Shown here one piece after another: positions 1 through 7,162 of a DNA stretch of 8,931 nt (position 1 is its first letter; every line of letters begins with the position of its first letter). The stretch spans positions 1 to 8,931 of the forward strand of contig JAAZCB010000230.1 of the NCBI GenBank assembly GCA_012513545.1. The letters run 5' to 3'. The position numbers and the translations under genes are program-made. This DNA is from Clostridiaceae bacterium (lineage in GTDB: Bacteria > Bacillota_A > Clostridia > Acetivibrionales > Acetivibrionaceae). Under the pieces are notes generated by a model, which saw nothing but the letters and a program-made list of their open reading frames with translations, searched no databases and was not told the origin of the DNA.

Positions 1-860
1 TACTGCGAGATGGGAAAAAGACGGGCAGTATGATTACCAGTGAAACGAATGCTGCTGAAGTTACGAAATTAATGATTGGCAGAGATATAGTACAGGAATA
101 TAAAAAAGTTGAAAAAAATATTGGGGAAAATGTATTAAAGGTTGAAAATTTGTGCAAAAAAGGTCAGTATAGAGATATTTCTTTTGAAGTTAAAAAGGGA
201 GAAATAGTAGGATTATATGGTCTTGTCGGGGCAGGAAGAACGGAAATAGCGGAAACTATTTTTGGGCTCAGGAAACCGGACAGCGGGAAAATAATAATAA
301 ATAATGAGGAAGCAAAAAACTACGATGCTAAGAAGGCCATAGAATTAGGTATAGGCTATATTCCAGAAGATCGAAAGAAGAATGGACTAGTTCTTTGTAT
401 GAATTCTCTTCAAAATATGAGCCTTACAGTAATTAATAGGGTACAAAAATTTAGCTTTGTTATAAGAAACAGAGAAAACAATATATATAGGGAATATGTT
501 CCTAAGCTTTCAATTAAAGTTTTGAGCCCGACATTTCCGGTAAACAAACTAAGTGGCGGAAATCAGCAAAAAATAGTTATTTCTAAATGGCTGGCCGCAA
601 ATCCCCAATTGTTAATTTTAGATGAGCCAACTCGCGGAATTGATGTTGGTGCCAAAGCTGAAATCCATCAGTTAATTAAAGAGATGGCGAAAAACGGAGT
701 TGCAGTTTTGGTAATATCATCTGAAATGCCTGAAATAATGGGCGTAAGTGACAGAATCATTACCATATGGCAAGGGAAACAAACGGCGGAATTTAACGGG
801 GAAACTGTAGAAGAAATAGATCTTATTAACGGGGCAACGAACCAGGTTAATTACGCTTAA
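1..860 (+). CDS. Sugar-type ABC importer ATP-binding protein, C-terminal half (5' end outside window)
   Basis: This is the second nucleotide-binding domain of a fused RbsA/MglA/XylG-type ATPase that powers sugar or nucleoside import at the inner face of the membrane. The frame is open from base 3, ahead of the first ATG at 30, and the residues there (LRDGKKTG...) match the linker that joins the two ATPase domains in this family, so the gene starts upstream of the window. Visible motifs are a degenerate Walker A (GLVGAGRTE, 219-245, Arg in place of the catalytic Lys), the PEDRK motif, the signature LSGGNQQ (549-569), Walker B LLILDEP (609-629) followed by TRGID, and a switch with Ser in place of His (VISSEMPE). 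The Arg and Ser substitutions are normal for the second domain of RbsA proteins and do not indicate decay. No permease or binding-protein gene follows; they may lie upstream. The substrate cannot be told from this half. Confidence 0.93.
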   Translation, partial: LRDGKKTGSMITSETNAAEVTKLMIGRDIVQEYKKVEKNIGENVLKVENLCKKGQYRDISFEVKKGEIVGLYGLVGAGRTEIAETIFGLRKPDSGKIIINNEEAKNYDAKKAIELGIGYIPEDRKKNGLVLCMNSLQNMSLTVINRVQKFSFVIRNRENNIYREYVPKLSIKVLSPTFPVNKLSGGNQQKIVISKWLAANPQLLILDEPTRGIDVGAKAEIHQLIKEMAKNGVAVLVISSEMPEIMGVSDRIITIWQGKQTAEFNGETVEEIDLINGATNQVNYA

Positions 861-878
861 TACGCAAAATAATATAAA

Positions 879-887
879 AGGAGGAGG
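879..887 (+). promoter_or_regulatory. Ribosome binding site fixing a GTG start
   Basis: The purine run AGGAGGAGG ends 9 bases before GTG at 897. It is the strongest Shine-Dalgarno sequence in this gap and supports GTG as the start of the aldehyde oxidoreductase gene. The first ATG in this frame lies well inside the first iron-sulfur domain and would remove cluster cysteines. Confidence 0.85.
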
Positions 888-896
888 AAAGAAAAA

Positions 897-3722
897 GTGT
901 CTGCTATACGTAAGATTCTAATAATTAATGGTGCAGAAAGATCTTTTATTTGCGACCCTCAAAATGATACATTAGCTGATGCAATAAGAAGTCTTGGCCT
1001 GACGGGAACGAAAGTCGGGTGTAATGCAGGCCAATGTGGAGCATGCAATGTCATTCTAAATGGTAAGCTAACTCGCGCATGTGTGAAGAAGATCAAGACG
1101 GTTGAAGACTTTAGTACAGTATATACTATTGAAGGAATGGGCACTGCGGAAAACCTGCACCCCATCCAACTTGCCTGGATCGTTTATGGTGGAGTGCAAT
1201 GTGGGTTCTGTACTCCAGGATTTATTGTTTCAACCAAAGCACTTCTTGACGAAAATTCCAATCCTACCCGCGAAGAAGTACGTGCGTGGTTCCAAAAAAA
1301 TCGTAATGCATGTCGTTGTACCGGTTACAAACCTCTTGTAGATGCCGTTATGGCAGCTGCAAAAGTAATGCGTGGCGAGATGACCATGGAAGAACTGGCT
1401 TACAAAGGACCGAAGGACAAATTATTTAATACACGCGCTCCAAAGCCCACAGCTATTGGCAAGGTTCTTGGAACAACTAATTATGGTGATGATATTAATG
1501 TGAAAACGCAGGGCATGTTGCATCTTGCCCCTGTCATGGCCGGTATCTCACATGGGATCATCAAGAGCATCGATACCAGTGAGGCGGAAAAGATGCCAGG
1601 CGTGTTCCAAATTATTACTAGTAAGGATGTCAAGGGAACCAATAGAATATTCATTGGAATGGGCTCAAACTACTGGGCAGAAGGCAGCGGCCATGATACG
1701 GATAGACCAATTTTAAGTGAGGAAAAGATTTACCGCCCTGGAGATATTGTGGCTGTTGTTGCTGCAGATACACGCAGACATGCTCGCGAAGCGGCCAAAT
1801 TGGTTAAAGTTATATGTGATCCCCTGCCAGAATACACTGACGTTCTGGATTCTGTACAAGATGATGCGTTGGAAATACACCCCGGAATGCCTAATTTATT
1901 CTTGAAAAAGCCGCTTTTTCATGGTGAAGATACCAGAAATGCAATCTCAAAAGCTGCTCATGTGGCCGAATTTAGTGTAGGTACGCAACAACAGTCTCAT
2001 TTGCCCATTGAGCCTGATACTGGAAACGCCTATTTAGACGACGATGGAATAGTAACAATTATGATTAAAGCCCATAGTATTTATACAATTAGAAACGCCA
2101 TCGCTGCCGGTATTGGCATGCCTATTGAAAAGATACGTATTATTCTTAATCCGTCAGGAGGTTCTTTTGGTTATGCATGTGCACCTGATACGGCAGCTAT
2201 TCTAGGTGTATGTGCCATGGTAACAGGACGCCCTGTAGGAATAACATTTAGCTATGAAGAACATCAGCTTTTCACAGGAAAACGTCAAGCCGCTTACTCA
2301 AATGCTCGTCTTGCCTGTGATGAAAATGGAAAATTGGTTGCTTCTGAATGTGAAGTACTTTATTCCAATGGTGCATTTGCTGAAAATGCAAGTATTTATG
2401 CTGATCTAGCTCTTAAATTTTATCTCAATCCATATACCATACCGAATGCCAGGCTACTATTTTCAGTAGCTTACGCGAATACTCCTTTTTGTGAAGCATA
2501 CCGTTGCCCTGCTATAGTTGAATCCAAAACCAATGAGGAACAGCTTATCGACATACTCGCAGAGAAGGCAGGTATTGATCCTTTTGAATTTCGTTATAAA
2601 AATGTATGGCGGGAAGGAGATATTGCAATTTATGGTGAAAAACCGACTGTTTATGTAGTGCCTGATATGCTTGATAAACTACGCCCCACTTATGCTAAAC
2701 TATTGGATCATGCCAAGAATAATTCTACAGCTGAAAAGCGACTAGGCGTTGGTGTGGCTCTTGGCTGTTTCCAAACTTCATGGTGTGGAGACCATGCTGA
2801 GGTCGCTCTGGAGCTTAATCCCGACAGCACTGTTACTGTCTACAACACGTGGGAGGATATGGGGCAAGGTGCAGATATCGGTGCATTGTCAATTGCACAT
2901 GAAGCTCTTCGGCCATTGGGATTTAAGCCGGACCAAATCAAGCTGGTTATGAATGATACTGCGGTATGCCCGGATACAGGCTTTGCGGCTGGCAGCCGGA
3001 GCAATATTATGTACCAACAGGCTATTAAGAATGCTGCTGAATTGTTAAAAGACGCAATGCGAAAGCAGGATGGAACCCTCCGTACTTATGATGAGATGTT
3101 TGCAGAAAAGATAGCTACCAAATATATTGGTACATTTGATCAGCCTGTGAATCCTAAAGCTGATGAAAAAACGGGTTTTGGCAGGACATTCCCCGACCAG
3201 AGCTATTGTGCATTTGTAACCGAAGTTGAGGTGGATGTGAATACTGGTAAAACGAAAGTCCTGGATATGCACTGCGCAACAGATGTCGGGGTAGTAACTA
3301 ACTATCTTTCCATTGAGGGTCAGGCGTACGGTGGTATGCAGCATTCGATTGGTTATGCACTGAGTGAGCAATTTTCTGACATGAAGAAACATACAAGCTT
3401 GGCTGGTGCAGGATTTCCCTATATAGAGATGATACCGGATGGAAATCATTTCACACTTACGGTTCTGGAAACACCGAGGGATCATACGGCGTTTGGAGGT
3501 TCAGGTGCTTCAGAGGGCTTCCAGTCAGCCGGACATGCTGCAATCTTAAATGCAATTTACAAAGCGGTGGGAATACGTGTCAGCAACTTGCCAGCGACAC
3601 CGGAAAAAGTGAAGAAAGCAATCGAAGAAAAGAAGAACGGTACCTATAAGCCACAAGAGAAGTATTATCTTGGTTCCAACTTCCATGAAACACTTGATTA
3701 TATGCAGACAAGGAGCAGATAA
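897..3722 (+). CDS. Molybdenum aldehyde oxidoreductase (xanthine oxidase family, Mop type)
   Basis: This is a single-chain molybdenum hydroxylase that should oxidise aldehydes to carboxylic acids in the cytoplasm, passing electrons through two [2Fe-2S] clusters to a ferredoxin or flavodoxin. Residues 1-80 form a plant-ferredoxin-like domain with cluster cysteines C42, C47, C50 and C62. Residues 85-160 form the four-helix domain with C102, C105, C139 and C141. A linker then joins the molybdopterin-binding part (about 185-925). Spacing and order match Desulfovibrio gigas Mop (907 residues), and the FAD domain of xanthine dehydrogenases is absent. Cofactor and active-site motifs include GGSFGYA (421-427), GQGAD (656-660), and GASEGFQSAGH with the catalytic Glu at 873. 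One oddity is that the usual FRGxGxPQ motif reads AYRCPAIVE (534-542): the Arg is kept but the following residues are replaced. It lies 36 bp after the ABC ATPase gene, so co-transcription is likely. The aldehyde substrate is not determined, and another hydroxylase activity of the family is possible. Confidence 0.9.
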   Translation: MSAIRKILIINGAERSFICDPQNDTLADAIRSLGLTGTKVGCNAGQCGACNVILNGKLTRACVKKIKTVEDFSTVYTIEGMGTAENLHPIQLAWIVYGGVQCGFCTPGFIVSTKALLDENSNPTREEVRAWFQKNRNACRCTGYKPLVDAVMAAAKVMRGEMTMEELAYKGPKDKLFNTRAPKPTAIGKVLGTTNYGDDINVKTQGMLHLAPVMAGISHGIIKSIDTSEAEKMPGVFQIITSKDVKGTNRIFIGMGSNYWAEGSGHDTDRPILSEEKIYRPGDIVAVVAADTRRHAREAAKLVKVICDPLPEYTDVLDSVQDDALEIHPGMPNLFLKKPLFHGEDTRNAISKAAHVAEFSVGTQQQSHLPIEPDTGNAYLDDDGIVTIMIKAHSIYTIRNAIAAGIGMPIEKIRIILNPSGGSFGYACAPDTAAILGVCAMVTGRPVGITFSYEEHQLFTGKRQAAYSNARLACDENGKLVASECEVLYSNGAFAENASIYADLALKFYLNPYTIPNARLLFSVAYANTPFCEAYRCPAIVESKTNEEQLIDILAEKAGIDPFEFRYKNVWREGDIAIYGEKPTVYVVPDMLDKLRPTYAKLLDHAKNNSTAEKRLGVGVALGCFQTSWCGDHAEVALELNPDSTVTVYNTWEDMGQGADIGALSIAHEALRPLGFKPDQIKLVMNDTAVCPDTGFAAGSRSNIMYQQAIKNAAELLKDAMRKQDGTLRTYDEMFAEKIATKYIGTFDQPVNPKADEKTGFGRTFPDQSYCAFVTEVEVDVNTGKTKVLDMHCATDVGVVTNYLSIEGQAYGGMQHSIGYALSEQFSDMKKHTSLAGAGFPYIEMIPDGNHFTLTVLETPRDHTAFGGSGASEGFQSAGHAAILNAIYKAVGIRVSNLPATPEKVKKAIEEKKNGTYKPQEKYYLGSNFHETLDYMQTRSR

Positions 3723-3890
3723 GGAAAAGCGAACCGTTACAAAGAATTAAGAATTTAAGTTATTTAACCATCAAAGCTTCCGAATTTGCAGAAAGTCAGT
3801 GTAATGTCGGAGGACGGAGTGATTTTTAAGTAAATGCAGTTGGTAATGCAAGAGAAACTAAAATAGAAAAAGAATTAGAGGTGTAATATT
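3723..3890. other. 168-bp gap between oxidoreductase and alcohol dehydrogenase genes
   Basis: No convincing gene, GC-rich terminator or sigma-A promoter is seen here. The only clear signal is the ribosome binding site AGAGGTG at 3877-3883, 7 bases before the ATG at 3891. Lack of a terminator allows read-through from the upstream gene, but the length also leaves room for a promoter or processing site not recognised by eye. Confidence 0.5.
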
Positions 3891-5087
3891 ATGAGTTTAA
3901 ATTTAGAGCCATATAATAAAACTTTTACTTTTGACATACCGACAAGAGCGCTATTTGGTCCAGGGCGGCTCAATGATTTACATGCTGAAAAGATGCCTGG
4001 CAAAAAAGCAATGATTGTAGTTATTAAAGGAATGTCTCCGGCTGAGATGGGATTTCTGGCAAGAACTGAGGAACAACTGCATTTAGCCGGAGCAGAAACA
4101 ATTGTTTTTGACAAGATAGAAGCAAATCCCACAAAATCAGCGGTAGAAGAAGGAGCTGCTTTGGCAAGACAGAATAAATGTGATTTTATTGTTGCATTAG
4201 GCGGGGGAAGCAGTATGGATGCAGCAAAGGCGATTGCCCTTCTGTCGGCAAATGAGGGCGATCTTTGGGATTATGCAGGTGCAGGAACAGGAAAATCGAA
4301 AGTGGCTGAAAATGATCCGCTTCCGATAATTGCAATTGCAACAACTTCTGGTACTGGTTCTGAAACTGATGGTGGCGCAGTAATTACTAAAGTAGAGACA
4401 AATGAAAAAATGGGAATTGTTGATTATCGTATGTTTCCTGTAATTGCAATTGTTGATCCGGAACTTACGTATTCGGTTCCGCCTAGGCTTACCGCATTTC
4501 AGGGATTTGATGCGCTATTCCATAGTGCTGAAGGATACATTTCAAAGGTTTCAAATTTAATTAGCGATATGTATGCAATTGCTGCCATAGAAAATGCAGG
4601 TCGCTATCTTGCAAGAGCAGTAAAGAATGGCAATGACACGGAAGCAAGAGAAAAAGTTGCTTTTGCTAGTTATATATCCGGAGTCGAAATGGTTTTAGGC
4701 GGCGTTTCAGGCATGCATGCCTTGGAACATGCCCTAAGTGGTTATTATCCGAAAATACCACATGGCGCGGGTCTTATTATGCTAAGTAAAGCTTTTTTTA
4801 CCCATTTCATTGCTGCACATGTATGCGATGACCGGTTTATTCATATGGCTAAGCTAATGGGAATGGAAGAAGCCAGCGAGCCGATGGATTTCATTACTAT
4901 GCTGGAAAAGCTGATGGAGGAATGCGGAGTAGCTGATATAAAAATGTCCGATTACGGAGTCGACCCTCAAAAATTGGACGAAATAGCAGCACATGCGAGG
5001 TATACTGAGGGTGGAATATTGGAAATTGACAGAAAAGTATTATCTGTAGAAGAGTGTGCTGATATTTATAAAAAAGCTTTTAAATAA
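3891..5087 (+). CDS. Iron-containing alcohol dehydrogenase, full length
   Basis: This 398-residue protein has the full family length and should catalyse NAD(P)-dependent interconversion of an alcohol and an aldehyde or ketone in the cytoplasm. The N-terminal Rossmann-like half carries the dinucleotide motif GGGSSMDAAK (104-113) and TTSGTGSETDGGA (151-163). The C-terminal helical half carries the expected metal ligands: D207 and H211 in GFDALFHSAEG, H276 in GMHALEH, and H291 in PHGAG, with H280 at the position of the active-site histidine of E. coli FucO. The start is fixed by AGAGGTG 7 bases upstream. It lies on the same strand as the aldehyde oxidoreductase, which suggests a two-step alcohol to aldehyde to acid route, or its reverse. 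Which alcohol is used, and whether the metal is iron, zinc or another ion, cannot be seen from the sequence. Confidence 0.93.
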   Translation: MSLNLEPYNKTFTFDIPTRALFGPGRLNDLHAEKMPGKKAMIVVIKGMSPAEMGFLARTEEQLHLAGAETIVFDKIEANPTKSAVEEGAALARQNKCDFIVALGGGSSMDAAKAIALLSANEGDLWDYAGAGTGKSKVAENDPLPIIAIATTSGTGSETDGGAVITKVETNEKMGIVDYRMFPVIAIVDPELTYSVPPRLTAFQGFDALFHSAEGYISKVSNLISDMYAIAAIENAGRYLARAVKNGNDTEAREKVAFASYISGVEMVLGGVSGMHALEHALSGYYPKIPHGAGLIMLSKAFFTHFIAAHVCDDRFIHMAKLMGMEEASEPMDFITMLEKLMEECGVADIKMSDYGVDPQKLDEIAAHARYTEGGILEIDRKVLSVEECADIYKKAFK

Positions 5088-5103
5088 TTTGGATTATGCT
5101 TAA

Positions 5104-5135
5104 CTTATAAAGCAAAATATTAGCTTATAAAGCAA
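5104..5135. repeat. 12-bp direct repeat, two copies 20 bp apart
   Basis: CTTATAAAGCAA occurs at 5104-5115 and again at 5124-5135, just after the alcohol dehydrogenase stop codon. The start-to-start distance of 20 bp is close to two helical turns. Each copy also holds the short palindrome-like GCTTATAAAGC or part of it. The region is AT-rich, so chance duplication is possible; no function is assigned. Confidence 0.5.
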
Positions 5136-5319
5136 TTTAAAAAATGCTAAGGGTTGTAACCAGCTGACATTATAATACTCATCCATCTGAGCCGACGACG
5201 TTTCAGAAAACCATAGTAATGCAGATGTTAAAAGAAGGTTTTGGATTTATTGTTGGGGGCTCAGAAAGGTCTGAGTATACGTAGTTCGTAATATGGAAAA
5301 TGATATAAAAGAGTTTAAT
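5136..5319. other. Gene-free scar region with a short open stretch and a 6-bp hairpin
   Basis: No complete gene is seen. A plus-strand frame is open for about 38 codons (5168-5281, ending at TAG 5281-5283) and reads like protein (TFQKTIVMQMLKEGFGF near 5198-5248), but it has no start codon with a ribosome binding site and was not recognised. It may be a fragment of a lost gene. Inside it lies a perfect hairpin, CTCAGA-AAGG-TCTGAG (5260-5275), without a following T run. Together with the neighbouring IS256 remnant this suggests a rearranged junction. Confidence 0.3.
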
Positions 5320-5369
5320 AAATTTGACACGCTATCTAAGCCGAATACTTATGACTGCGTGTCAAATTT
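5320..5369. terminator. Perfect 13-bp inverted repeat, possible bidirectional terminator
   Basis: AAATTTGACACGC (5320-5332) is exactly complementary to GCGTGTCAAATTT (5357-5369), with a 24-base loop that holds a further TAAG/CTTA pairing. The GC-richer core followed by AAATTTGTTT resembles a modest intrinsic terminator. On the minus strand the exit is also AT-rich. It sits between the plus-strand dehydrogenase gene and the minus-strand transposase remnant, where a shared terminator would fit. Because it borders an insertion element, it could instead be an end of a mobile element. Confidence 0.5.
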
Positions 5370-5378
5370 GTTTAGGTT

Positions 5379-5852
5379 AGGTACCGTCAATATTTTTTCG
5401 CAACTTTGATCTGCCGCTTGGAAGCTAACAATTATCCGGCAAATAAGTTGGTTGCTTCTTTTTGATCAACTGGAGATCGAAGTCTCCTTTGCGGTCCCGG
5501 GGAATGGAGATATCCATATCGCCAAAACTGGTTTTCATGGTTTTTTCGCTGTATCCGTTGCGACTGTTGTCAGTCCGCTTGTTGCGATAGTCATACTTGC
5601 TGGAGCCTAGTTCCTCGTCCAGCTCCGCCTCCAAGCCGTTTTCAAGAACGGTACTGACCATTTCTTTAAACAGGTCCTGTACTCCCGCAACATCATTGAT
5701 TCCCGCATCCTGCAACATTTCCAGCAGCTTATTTCTTTGTTCTCTTCTTTCCGGCGTGATTTTTCTCTTTGCCAATATTAAAACCTCCTAACGGGTGCTC
5801 TTATCTTACATCATCTGTTTGAAGGTTTACACAAAATCTGAAACGGTCTCTA
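5379..5852 (-). mobile_element. Internally deleted IS256-family element
   Basis: The segment holds the start of an IS256-type transposase gene and two imperfect candidate terminal repeats. The right end, read inward, is ACCGTTTCAGATTTTGTG (from about 5846 leftwards) and resembles the outer end of IS256-type elements, whose complement carries TTTACACAA. The left end, ACCGTCAATATTTTTTCG (from 5382), shares the ACCGT start and a T-rich block. No clear target-site duplication was found. About 470 bp remain, against roughly 1.3 kb for a complete element, so the middle and most of the 3' part have been lost. The exact ends are uncertain. Confidence 0.5.
5425..5775 (-). pseudogene. IS256-family (mutator-type) transposase, N-terminal fragment
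   Basis: This 116-codon remnant starts at TTG (5775) with AGGAGG at 5784-5789, 8 bases upstream. The sequence matches the N-terminus of IS256/mutator transposases: MAKRKITPERRE, a helical segment with LEAELDEELG, SRNGY, and the beta segment ISIPRDRKGDF before QLIKKKQ at residues 102-108. After residue 108 the similarity stops and eight unrelated residues lead to a stop. Complete family members are about 400 residues, and all three catalytic DDE acidic residues lie in the missing part. The product cannot transpose by itself. The intact ribosome binding site means a short DNA-binding fragment could still be made, but there is no evidence that it is. Confidence 0.88.
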
Positions 5853-5956
5853 CCTTGATATTCCATGAGGACGTGGCATGGGATAATTGAGGTCTAATCT
5901 AATTAATGACTGACCATCGGGAAATCTACGGCAAGCTGAGATTCAATGAAGATCTC
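5853..5956. other. Short gap between IS256 remnant and LysR gene
   Basis: No gene is supported. A 22-codon plus-strand open stretch (ATG 5906 to TAA 5972-5974) overlaps the end of the LysR gene but lacks a ribosome binding site. A weak GAGAT/ATCTC hairpin (5938-5956) lies just after the LysR stop and has no U tract, so it is a poor terminator candidate. Confidence 0.35.
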
Positions 5957-6871
5957 TTAAAAGAAATAAGATAAGGTTTCTTCTTTGTTTAAGTTAACAA
6001 CATCTCTTATCAAGTCCAAGAATTTAATACATATAGGGGACAACCTACGGTTACGTACCCACGCAACTGTAAGCTGTGATAACATAGGCGGATCAATTGT
6101 TTTATAAATCAATTCTGGATCTTTAATAATTGATTTAACAGAATTGGGGAAAATTGCAATGCCGATTGACGACTTTACCATCAAGGTTGTAGTTAAAAAA
6201 CCTCCACTGCTTATACATATTATCTTCGGTGCAAATCCGGCCTTTTCACACCATTCGGTAAACGTAGCTTTCCATCGCCGTGCAACAATCAACTGTTGGT
6301 TAGCAAGCTCAATCAGCTGAATAGTGTTATTTTTTTCCTCCTTCTGGTGTTCATCCTTTTTCATAGCAACAACTAAAGGCTCAGAAGGAAGAGGAATGCA
6401 ATCATAGTATTCAAAATCAATAGGAGTCCTTAGAATACCGACATCAATTACTTTATTAACCAATAGATCTATGATCCTAAAACCATCATCCTCATATATT
6501 TGAAATGTTACTTTTGGATATAGTTTACAAAATTTGCTAATCGTATCTGACACTACCTTAGAACCTGACGCAGGTACTAAACCTATCGAAAGTGTGCCGC
6601 CTAAGTTGCCAGAATTAAAATCAGTCATTTCATTAATTGTACAATCAAGTAAGTCCAACATTTGCTCTGCGCGCAACATGAATAACTGACCTGCCTCGGT
6701 TAATCTAATCCGACGGTTCCCCCTTTCAAATAAGAGGACCCCAAGGTTTTCCTCCAAAGATTTCATTTGTTTGCTTAGATTTGGTTGCGATATGTTCAGA
6801 ACATTGGCGGCATTACTTATATTACCTGCTTCCACGATAGCACAAAAATGCTTCATATCCAGAATATCCAT
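5957..6871 (-). CDS. LysR-type transcriptional regulator
   Basis: This is a 304-residue DNA-binding regulator that most likely senses a small metabolite. Residues 1-60 hold the winged helix-turn-helix typical of the family (MDILDMKHF, then ISNAANVLNISQPNLSKQMKSLE split over residues 18-40, then LFERGNRRIRLTEAG). Residues from about 88 to 295 form the periplasmic-binding-like effector domain, including GTLSIGLVP at its start. The start at 6871 is preferred to the longer ATG at 6907 for three reasons: GGGAGG lies 5 bases before 6871, family members normally begin MDI-type, and the 6907 ATG lies upstream of the transcript start predicted from the promoter at 6910-6938. The effector is unknown. 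LysR genes often sit divergent to their targets; here the divergent side holds an IS110 relic and then a truncated alcohol dehydrogenase, so the original target may be damaged. It could also act on the 897-5087 block. Confidence 0.92.
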   Translation of the reverse strand: MDILDMKHFCAIVEAGNISNAANVLNISQPNLSKQMKSLEENLGVLLFERGNRRIRLTEAGQLFMLRAEQMLDLLDCTINEMTDFNSGNLGGTLSIGLVPASGSKVVSDTISKFCKLYPKVTFQIYEDDGFRIIDLLVNKVIDVGILRTPIDFEYYDCIPLPSEPLVVAMKKDEHQKEEKNNTIQLIELANQQLIVARRWKATFTEWCEKAGFAPKIICISSGGFLTTTLMVKSSIGIAIFPNSVKSIIKDPELIYKTIDPPMLSQLTVAWVRNRRLSPICIKFLDLIRDVVNLNKEETLSYFF

Positions 6872-6876
6872 TTGAA

Positions 6877-6882
6877 CCTCCC
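6877..6882 (-). promoter_or_regulatory. Ribosome binding site of the LysR gene
   Basis: On the minus strand GGGAGG is followed by five bases and ATG at 6871. It decides the start codon: the alternative ATG at 6907 has only a weak ATAGG about ten bases upstream. Confidence 0.8.
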
Positions 6883-6909
6883 AATTAGTAGAGTCAATTA
6901 TTTTCATAT

Positions 6910-6938
6910 AGTATATATTACCTATATTTCAAGTACAA
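6910..6938 (-). promoter_or_regulatory. Candidate sigma-A promoter of the LysR gene
   Basis: On the minus strand TTGTAC (6933-6938) and TATACT (6910-6915) are separated by 17 bases. The -10 box matches the consensus at five of six positions, the -35 at three. Transcription would begin near 6903, so the 5' leader to ATG 6871 is about 30 bases. The AT-rich imperfect palindrome around the -10 (ATATAGTATATAT) could also be a binding site for the regulator itself. Confidence 0.5.
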
Positions 6939-7162
6939 GAGAGGGGAGCGGCAAAGGAGTACCCTTACCCAAATGACAATTATTTGAGTTTTATAAGAAT
7001 CGTGAAGTTGCTCCATAAGGGAATACATAAAAAATTTGATGGGTAGAGATAATAGCCGTCTTTGTTTTTCTATTCATATGAGGCATACATTATATATAGT
7101 TTATATATTATTTTTATAGCTGATAGAGTTATATAATAAGAATTAACAAGAAGGCTCTGGCC
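6939..7162. other. AT-rich intergenic DNA between LysR gene and IS110 relic
   Basis: No gene is supported. The stretch contains an AT-rich near-palindrome, ATATATAGTTTATATAT (about 7090-7108), which resembles the sequence at the LysR promoter -10 and could be an operator or simple AT-rich DNA. A short hairpin AAGGC-TCTG-GCCTT lies at 7151-7164, over the end of the IS110 relic. The boundary of the IS110 element lies somewhere near 7140-7240 but cannot be placed exactly. Confidence 0.35.

Noticed and set aside
219..245. Missing Walker A lysine in the ABC ATPase, considered as a sign of inactivation
   Set aside because: Arg at this position and Ser in place of the switch His are usual in the second nucleotide-binding domain of RbsA-type proteins.
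3045..3485. 146-codon open frame on the minus strand
   Set aside because: It lies entirely antisense to well-conserved parts of the molybdenum oxidoreductase, has no recognisable motifs and is cysteine- and isoleucine-rich as expected from a shadow frame.
3803..3832. Tiny open frame in the gap before the alcohol dehydrogenase
   Set aside because: Nine codons from ATG 3803 without a ribosome binding site; no support as a leader peptide.
5938..5956. GAGAT/ATCTC hairpin as LysR terminator
   Set aside because: The stem is only 5 bp and no U tract follows on the minus strand.
5906..5974. 22-codon plus-strand open frame next to the LysR stop
   Set aside because: There is no ribosome binding site, it overlaps the LysR 3' end, and it was not recognised as part of any family.
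6872..6907. Longer start for the LysR regulator at ATG 6907
   Set aside because: It lacks a good ribosome binding site and lies upstream of the predicted transcript start; ATG 6871 has GGGAGG at good spacing and fits the family N-terminus.
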